Source: Spirochaetia bacterium
GTDB lineage: Bacteria > Spirochaetota > Spirochaetia > Treponematales > Breznakiellaceae
Length of the DNA stretch: 10,153 nucleotides
Assembly (NCBI GenBank): GCA_025997795.1
Contig: BNVB01000073.1
Span: forward strand, 1-10,153
Reading direction: 5' to 3'
The position numbers and the translations under genes were made by a program. Numbering within the stretch: position 1 is the first letter of the stretch; the number at the start of each line of letters is the position of its first letter. Shown here piece after piece: positions 6,879 through 10,153 of the stretch. The notes beneath the pieces are model-generated. The model was not told the origin of the DNA. It saw only the letters and a program-made list of their open reading frames with translations, and did no database searches.

Positions 6879-6888
6879 GGAATCTGTT

Positions 6889-6915
6889 AAAACAGCCCAT
6901 TGTTGGGCTGTTTTT
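6889..6915 (+). terminator. Intrinsic terminator of module 1
   Basis: AAAACAGCCCA and TGGGCTGTTTT form an 11-bp perfect stem around a TTGT loop, with the stem ending in a five-T run. It lies 10 bases after the protease stop codon. The same hairpin recurs after the first rpn gene. Confidence 0.93.
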
Positions 6916-6960
6916 AAACCGCAGAATACCGCCTAATTTTCCCAAAAAATCCCAAATTCG

Positions 6961-7026
6961 CCTCCGCATACAAGCGCCACGCTGGGTATTGCCATAAATA
7001 ATGTAGACCCCGCCTTTGTATGGAGG
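6961..7026 (+). promoter_or_regulatory. Conserved module leader, copy 2, with possible ribosome-site-sequestering fold
   Basis: The first bases CCTC..CATACAA (6961-6973) can pair with TTGTATGGAGG (7016-7026) as 11 base pairs with a two-base bulge, hiding the GGAGG ribosome binding site (7022-7026). Inside the loop GGGTATT (6984-6990) pairs with AAT and ACCC (7000-7010) as 4+3 base pairs. The whole unit is repeated before the next rpn gene. The fold is inferred by eye. Confidence 0.6.
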
Positions 7027-7032
7027 AAAACT

Positions 7033-7941
7033 ATGGCGAAACACGCAGAACCTGCAAAATATGCAAAGCATATTGCAGCTCACGACCCGATCATCGATCC
7101 CTGCTGGGACCCGGTATTCAAAAGTATTTTTACCAGGAATACCACCCAGTCAGAAATAGCCCGCAAAAAACTGCTCTCGGCTATCCTGGAGGAACCAGTA
7201 AAAGAGCTAAGTATAAGCGCCAATGAACCGCCGGTTTCCCGGCTGGACCAGCGGCAGATACGTTACGACATCCAGTGCCTCTTTAACTCCGGCGAACGGG
7301 CCGATATTGAGATGACCCTCTACCCGCACAAATGGGAAGTCTTCCGGATGGAGTACTATTTAAGCCGTCTCTTTGCCAGCCAGGAAATCCGGGAAGAAAA
7401 GGGTTCGTATAAAACCCTCAAACGAAGTTACCAGATTTCCCTTTTGGCACGAGGCAAGCTGTTTGAAGATAAGTCTTTTGATCACCGGTTTATCTACTAC
7501 GACCCGGAGAATAAAATACCCTTCGGTGGACTAACAGCAATAATCACGTTAGAATTAGAAAAGCTGGGGGTAACAGCAAAAAAAGCAGTTTCCGCCATGA
7601 GCGAAAAAGAACGCTGGGCCGTATTTTTTAAGTATTACAACGATACGGAAAAACAGCCCCTGATACAAGAAATAACCCGCGAAGAGGAGGGCATAGCAAT
7701 GGCGGCAGACGTAATCAGCGGATTTACCGCAGATGAAGTGGCGTTTTTCCATGAGATGAGTGTGGAAAAGTATGAACTGGATATGCGGGCCCATGCGCAG
7801 GAAGCAGAGGAAATAGGCGAGGCTAGGGGCTGGAAGAAGGGTCGCGTGGAAGGCCGGGCGGAGGGCCGCACGGAGGTGCTGGATCTGCTCAAAAGCGGCA
7901 AATCCCCGGAGGAAATACTGGGCAGTTACGGTAAGCAGTAA
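7033..7941 (+). CDS. Rpn-family PD-(D/E)XK nuclease (RpnL-like), copy 1
   Basis: A 302-residue member of the Rpn / PDDEXK_2 family, often labelled recombination-promoting nuclease or putative transposase. Family marks are D-P-V-F-K-S-I-F (26-33), L-L-S-A-I-L (47-52), the nuclease core R-Y-D-I-Q (D79) and A-D-I-E-M-T (E93), then R-M-E-Y-Y-L-S-R-L-F and G-S-Y-K-T-L-K-R. The third catalytic position after E93 is Thr95, where relatives usually have Gln or Lys. The C-terminus is five tetrapeptide repeats (GEAR, GWKK, GRVE, GRAE, GRTE; DNA 7816-7875) and a tail ending L-G-S-Y-G-K-Q. Related Rpn proteins are DNA endonucleases with anti-phage toxin activity held in check by their own C-terminal fragment. 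The start has GGAGG (7022-7026) six bases upstream. It shares about 207 identical bases (7510-7716) with copy 2. Confidence 0.9.
   Translation: MAKHAEPAKYAKHIAAHDPIIDPCWDPVFKSIFTRNTTQSEIARKKLLSAILEEPVKELSISANEPPVSRLDQRQIRYDIQCLFNSGERADIEMTLYPHKWEVFRMEYYLSRLFASQEIREEKGSYKTLKRSYQISLLARGKLFEDKSFDHRFIYYDPENKIPFGGLTAIITLELEKLGVTAKKAVSAMSEKERWAVFFKYYNDTEKQPLIQEITREEEGIAMAADVISGFTADEVAFFHEMSVEKYELDMRAHAQEAEEIGEARGWKKGRVEGRAEGRTEVLDLLKSGKSPEEILGSYGKQ
7699..7941 (+). CDS. Nested RpnS-like antitoxin start inside rpn copy 1
   Basis: Codon 223 of the Rpn frame is an ATG preceded by AGGAGG (7685-7690) with eight bases between, a near-ideal translation start. It would yield an 80-residue C-terminal protein with the helix G-F-T-A-D-E-V-A-F-F-H-E-M-S-V-E and the tetrapeptide repeats. 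Characterised Rpn systems make such a small product (RpnS), which binds and blocks the full-length toxin. Separate translation here is inferred from the site, its retention in all three copies and the known arrangement, not shown. Confidence 0.6.
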   Translation: MAADVISGFTADEVAFFHEMSVEKYELDMRAHAQEAEEIGEARGWKKGRVEGRAEGRTEVLDLLKSGKSPEEILGSYGKQ

Positions 7942-7954
7942 TAGCCTGATATGG

Positions 7955-7983
7955 AAAACAGCCCATTGTTGGGCTGTTTTTTT
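7955..7983 (+). terminator. Intrinsic terminator of module 2
   Basis: The same 11-bp stem and TTGT loop as at 6889, with a longer T-run (seven T in total), 14 bases after the rpn copy 1 stop codon. The bases leading into it (GATATGGAAAACAGCCC) closely resemble a stretch inside the rpn coding region at 8712. Confidence 0.93.
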
Positions 7984-8030
7984 AAACCACAGAATAAAAG
8001 CCGAATTTCCCAAAAAATCCCCAAAATTCC

Positions 8031-8096
8031 CCTCCGCATACAAGCGCCACGCAGGGTACTGCCATAAATAGTATAAACCCCGCCTTTGTATGGAGG
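8031..8096 (+). promoter_or_regulatory. Conserved module leader, copy 3, with possible ribosome-site-sequestering fold
   Basis: Same outer pairing as copy 2 (8031-8043 with 8086-8096, covering the GGAGG at 8092-8096). In the inner helix, C8059-G8071 replaces T6989-A7001 of copy 2, and copy 1 has a T-G pair there. The pair is thus kept in all three copies while the bases change. Confidence 0.6.
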
Positions 8097-8102
8097 AAAA
8101 CT

Positions 8103-9065
8103 ATGGCGAAACACGAAAAACCTGCAAAATATGCAAAGCATATTGCAGCTCACGACCCGATCATCGATCCCTGCTGGGACCCGGTATTCAAAAGTATTTT
8201 TACCAGGAATACCACCCAGTCAGAAATAGCCCGGAAAAAACTGCTCTCGGCTATTCTGGAAAAACCCGTGAAGGAGCTAAGTATAAGCGCCAATGAACCG
8301 CCGGTTTCCCGGCTGGACCAGCGGCAGATACGCTACGACATCCAGTGCCTCTTTAACTCCGGCGAACGGGCCGATATTGAGATGACCCTCTACCCGCACA
8401 AATGGGAAGTCTTCCGGATGGAGTACTATTTAAGCCGCCTTTTTGCCAGTCAGGAAATCCGGGAAGAAAAGGGTTCGTATAGAACCCTCAAACGAAGCTA
8501 TCAGATTTCCCTTCTGGCACGGGGTCAGCTGTTTGAGGATAAGTCTTTTGATCATCATTTTATCTACTACGACCCGGAAAATAAAATACCCTTCGGTGGA
8601 CTAACAGCAATAATCACGTTAGAATTAGAAAAGCTGGGGGTAACAGCAAAAAAAGCAGTTTCCGCCATGAGCGAAAAAGAACGCTGGGCCGTATTTTTTA
8701 AGTATTACAACGATACGGAAAAACAGCCCCTGATACAAGAAATAACCCGCGAAGAGGAGGGCATAGCAATGGCGGCAGACGTAATCAACGGATTTACCGC
8801 AGATGAAGTGGCCTTTTTCCACGAGATGAGCGTGGAAAAGTACGAACTGGATATGCGGGCCCACGCTCAGGAAGCAGAGGAGATTGGCGAAGCCAGGGGT
8901 GAGGCAAGAGGTGAGGCAAGAGGTCGAGCAGAGGGTGAGGCCAGGGGCTGGAAGAAGGGCCGCGTAGAAGGCCGGGCGGAAGGTGAAGCCAGGATACTGG
9001 ATCTGCTCAAAAAGTCCGGTTATGACACCCAGGGTATAGAAGCGGCGCTGAAAAACAGCGAATAG
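8103..9065 (+). CDS. Rpn-family PD-(D/E)XK nuclease (RpnL-like), copy 2
   Basis: A 320-residue paralogue of the gene 1070 bases upstream, with very few amino-acid changes before the repeat region. It has the same core (D79, E93, Thr95) and the same GGAGG start context. The C-terminus has nine tetrapeptide units instead of five (three GEAR, then GRAE, GEAR, GWKK, GRVE, GRAE, GEAR; DNA 8886-8993) and a different tail, K-K-S-G-Y-D-T-Q-G-I-E-A-A-L. The number of units and the tail are where paralogues differ, as expected for the variable antitoxin portion. No terminator follows. A duplicate of its last third begins three bases after the TAG, in the same reading frame, so a single stop readthrough would join the two. 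Confidence 0.9.
   Translation: MAKHEKPAKYAKHIAAHDPIIDPCWDPVFKSIFTRNTTQSEIARKKLLSAILEKPVKELSISANEPPVSRLDQRQIRYDIQCLFNSGERADIEMTLYPHKWEVFRMEYYLSRLFASQEIREEKGSYRTLKRSYQISLLARGQLFEDKSFDHHFIYYDPENKIPFGGLTAIITLELEKLGVTAKKAVSAMSEKERWAVFFKYYNDTEKQPLIQEITREEEGIAMAADVINGFTADEVAFFHEMSVEKYELDMRAHAQEAEEIGEARGEARGEARGRAEGEARGWKKGRVEGRAEGEARILDLLKKSGYDTQGIEAALKNSE
8769..9065 (+). CDS. Nested RpnS-like antitoxin start inside rpn copy 2
   Basis: AGGAGG (8755-8760), eight bases, then ATG at codon 223, exactly as in the upstream copy. It would give a 98-residue C-terminal protein, longer than that of copy 1 because of four extra tetrapeptide units. The different tail suggests each nested product may be matched to its own full-length toxin. 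Confidence 0.6.
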   Translation: MAADVINGFTADEVAFFHEMSVEKYELDMRAHAQEAEEIGEARGEARGEARGRAEGEARGWKKGRVEGRAEGEARILDLLKKSGYDTQGIEAALKNSE

Positions 9066-9125
9066 CCCGATACGGAAAAACAGCCCCTGATACAAGAGAT
9101 AACCCGCGAAGAGGAGGGCATAGCA

Positions 9126-9434
9126 ATGGCGGCAGACGTAATCAACGGATTCACCGCAGACGAAGTAGCCTTTTTCCATGAGATGAGTGTGGAAAAGTAC
9201 GAACTGGATATGCGGGCCCACGCGCAGGAAGCCGAGGAGATAGGCGAAGCAAGAGGTCGAGCAGAGGGTGAGGCCAGGGGCTGGAAGAAGGGCCGCGTAG
9301 AAGGCCGAGCGGAGGGCCTTGCGGAAGGTGAGGTTAGAGGCGAGGCAAGAGAACGGGCCAGGGTGCTGAATCTGCTCAAAAAGGCTGGTTATGACACCCA
9401 GGGTATAGAAGCGGCGCTGAAAAATAGCGAATAG
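9126..9434 (+). CDS. Free-standing RpnS-like protein (C-terminal Rpn domain only)
   Basis: A 102-residue ORF equal to the C-terminal part of the Rpn proteins, with no nuclease core. It keeps AGGAGG (9112-9117) and an ATG eight bases on. It holds ten tetrapeptide units (GEAR, GRAE, GEAR, GWKK, GRVE, GRAE, GLAE, GEVR, GEAR, ERAR; DNA 9243-9362) and the same G-Y-D-T-Q-G-I-E-A-A-L tail as rpn copy 2. It is in the same phase as the upstream gene and would be on its transcript. By analogy with RpnS it could be an extra antitoxin acting on the paralogous toxins. It could also be a simple by-product of duplication (pseudogene); the intact frame, start signals and differing repeat number argue for translation. 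Confidence 0.65.
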   Translation: MAADVINGFTADEVAFFHEMSVEKYELDMRAHAQEAEEIGEARGRAEGEARGWKKGRVEGRAEGLAEGEVRGEARERARVLNLLKKAGYDTQGIEAALKNSE

Positions 9435-9463
9435 CCCCGATACGGAAAAACAGCCCCTGATAC

Positions 9464-9565
9464 CCGCCATTTGTTCCTTAAAGAGGAATTTCGCCCTAAA
9501 GGCGGGGTATTCGACCCGGCGAATAAACCCCAAATTTCCCCACAATTCGCCGATACTATACCAAA
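9464..9565. other. Degenerate right edge of the module array
   Basis: No gene is seen here. The stretch 9520-9540 matches the module 2 to 3 spacer (7991-8011) at about 17 of 21 bases, and it is followed by CAATTCGCC, like the AAATTCGCC before leader copy 2. It looks like a decayed module boundary. The interval also holds two small hairpins (9474-9504). Confidence 0.35.
9474..9504. repeat. Two small TAAA-loop hairpins like those of the left array
   Basis: TTCCT-TAAAG-AGGAA (9474-9488) and CGCC-CTAAA-GGCG (9492-9504) lie side by side. The first is nearly identical to a unit of the 643-786 array read on the minus strand, which suggests one dispersed family of short hairpin repeats in this genome. 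Confidence 0.5.
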
Positions 9566-9576
9566 GGCCGGAAATT

Positions 9577-9588
9577 CCCCCTCGGGGG
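9577..9588 (+). terminator. Short hairpin with T-rich tail
   Basis: CCCC-CTCG-GGGG is a four-pair stem followed by CTTTATTTAT. It is a weak terminator candidate that might end the transcript of module 3, which lost its own. Confidence 0.35.
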
Positions 9589-9604
9589 CTTTATTTATAG
9601 GGAA

Positions 9605-9633
9605 TTTTCAGGCTAAAATGGCTATATTATATT
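9605..9633 (+). promoter_or_regulatory. Weak promoter candidate for the right-edge secreted protein
   Basis: TTTTCA and TATATT are spaced by 17 bases, four and five matches of six respectively. The region is A+T-rich, so chance matches are likely. Confidence 0.35.
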
Positions 9634-9651
9634 GTGGGGAATTGTTTATAA

Positions 9652-10153
9652 ATGAAGAAACGCTGGCTTATCGCCGGATTAATCATATTTCTCGCACATG
9701 CCGCGGCCTGGGGGCAGGCGACTCACTACTGGGTTGGGGCAAACATAACCTGGGCTGATCCAGCCAACTGGAGTTCAGACCCTGGTACTGTTATTCCAAC
9801 TTCAGTTCCTATTACTACATCTATTGTTGTCATAGATACTTCTTTTACCACCACAGTTTTTCCGGTGTTGCCCGCAGCAGGTATTCAGGTTAGCGGTTTA
9901 ACGATTGGTACCGGCGCCAGTTTAAATATGGGATCATATAACATTACGGGCTTAAGCAGTTTTACCAATACTGGGACTCTGATTAGTGCTGGCGGGGAAA
10001 CGATAGCCGGTATAACTAGTATCGGCGGTACGGTAAACCTGGCCGGTGATTTTCTGGTAAGCGCAGTAGGTACAAAAATCCCGACTTATACCGGGTCATT
10101 GAATATAAACGGGACCGCGACAAGCCCAGCGAATCTGGCAGTAACAACAGCAT
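9652..10153 (+). CDS. Secreted Ser/Thr/Gly-rich surface-type protein, 3' end outside window
   Basis: The frame is open from the ATG at 9652 to the right edge, 167 codons. The N-terminus is a clear signal peptide: M-K-K-R-W, a hydrophobic core, and a probable cleavage after about residue 20 near A-W-G-Q-A. The mature part starts T-H-Y-W-V-G-A and is rich in Thr, Ser, Gly, Val and Ile with short alternating strands such as G-L-T-I-G-T-G-A-S-L-N-M and G-G-T-V-N-L-A-G-D-F. This pattern resembles beta-helix or autotransporter-like passenger domains of large surface proteins, but I recognise no specific family and the C-terminus is not in the window. The ribosome binding site (GGGGA, 9636-9640) is weak and distant. 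ATG plus signal peptide is the main reason for the start. Confidence 0.75.
   Translation, partial: MKKRWLIAGLIIFLAHAAAWGQATHYWVGANITWADPANWSSDPGTVIPTSVPITTSIVVIDTSFTTTVFPVLPAAGIQVSGLTIGTGASLNMGSYNITGLSSFTNTGTLISAGGETIAGITSIGGTVNLAGDFLVSAVGTKIPTYTGSLNINGTATSPANLAVTTA

Larger units (their letters stand above)
8711..9463 (+). repeat. Tandem duplication of the rpn 3' third (two copies plus a stub)
   Basis: Copy A is 8711-9065 (inside rpn copy 2), copy B is 9068-9434, and copy C is only 26 bases (9438-9463), all starting with CGATACGGAAAAACAGCCCC. A and B each run to a TAG and differ mostly in tetrapeptide units; C breaks off after GATAC. The common start resembles the lead-in of the module terminator. 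Confidence 0.9.

Noticed and set aside
6361..8096. Integron-type attC sites at the module boundaries
   Set aside because: The repeated leaders show no paired RYYYAAC/GTTRRRY-type core sites, and there is no integrase gene in the window; only a cassette-like arrangement can be claimed.
9508..9526. Remnant of rpn coding sequence (GACCCGGNGAATAAA similarity to 7501-7515)
   Set aside because: The match is only about 15 bases and the flanks do not continue; the same bases align as well with the module spacer, so the spacer reading is preferred.
8625..9545. Minus-strand 306-codon ORF across the duplicated rpn 3' ends
   Set aside because: It is the antisense shadow of the rpn frames, repeated because the DNA is duplicated, with no independent start signals.

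Overview
The window looks like a chromosomal stretch of a host-associated spirochaete, most likely a termite-gut Treponema. This is inferred from a DUF1566-type lipoprotein, multiple Rpn-family (PD-(D/E)XK) genes in tandem, AgcS and AzlCD transporters and moderate G+C. No rRNA, tRNA, CRISPR array or recognisable insertion sequence was found.

Left part (1-4900): housekeeping and transport. A DUF1566 lipoprotein gene runs off the left edge on the minus strand. Its predicted leader is about 330 bases long and holds a (CT)19 dinucleotide tract and a 21-bp-period array of small hairpins. Upstream lies an overlapping azlC-azlD pair (branched-chain amino acid export, minus strand). It is divergent from an AMMECR1-domain gene whose near-consensus promoter overlaps a palindrome. 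A convergent sodium:alanine/glycine symporter (AgcS family) follows, then an unrecognised 135-residue membrane protein.

Right part (4900-9550): a defence-like accessory island. It opens with an abiEi-abiEii type IV toxin-antitoxin operon with a perfect inverted repeat inside its promoter. Three modules follow, each starting with the same ~50-base leader; the first two end with the same 11-bp terminator hairpin. Module 1 carries a retropepsin-like aspartic protease, and modules 2 and 3 carry near-identical Rpn-family nucleases. In modules 2 and 3 the leader can fold so that its first bases pair with the ribosome binding site.

Both rpn genes contain an AGGAGG followed eight bases later by an in-frame ATG (codon 223). 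This matches the gene-within-gene arrangement known for Rpn systems, in which the C-terminal product (RpnS) inhibits the full-length toxin (RpnL). The C-termini are tetrapeptide repeats that differ in number (5, 9 and 10 units). Behind module 3 the 3' third of the gene is duplicated with its own AGGAGG-ATG. The result is a free-standing RpnS-like ORF, and the normal terminator is missing. The junction fits unequal recombination between an internal coding stretch and the look-alike start of the terminator. This is the most interesting part of the window.

Right edge (9464-10153): a degenerate remnant of the module spacer, two more hairpins like those at the left end, and the start of a secreted Ser/Thr/Gly-rich protein that runs off the window.
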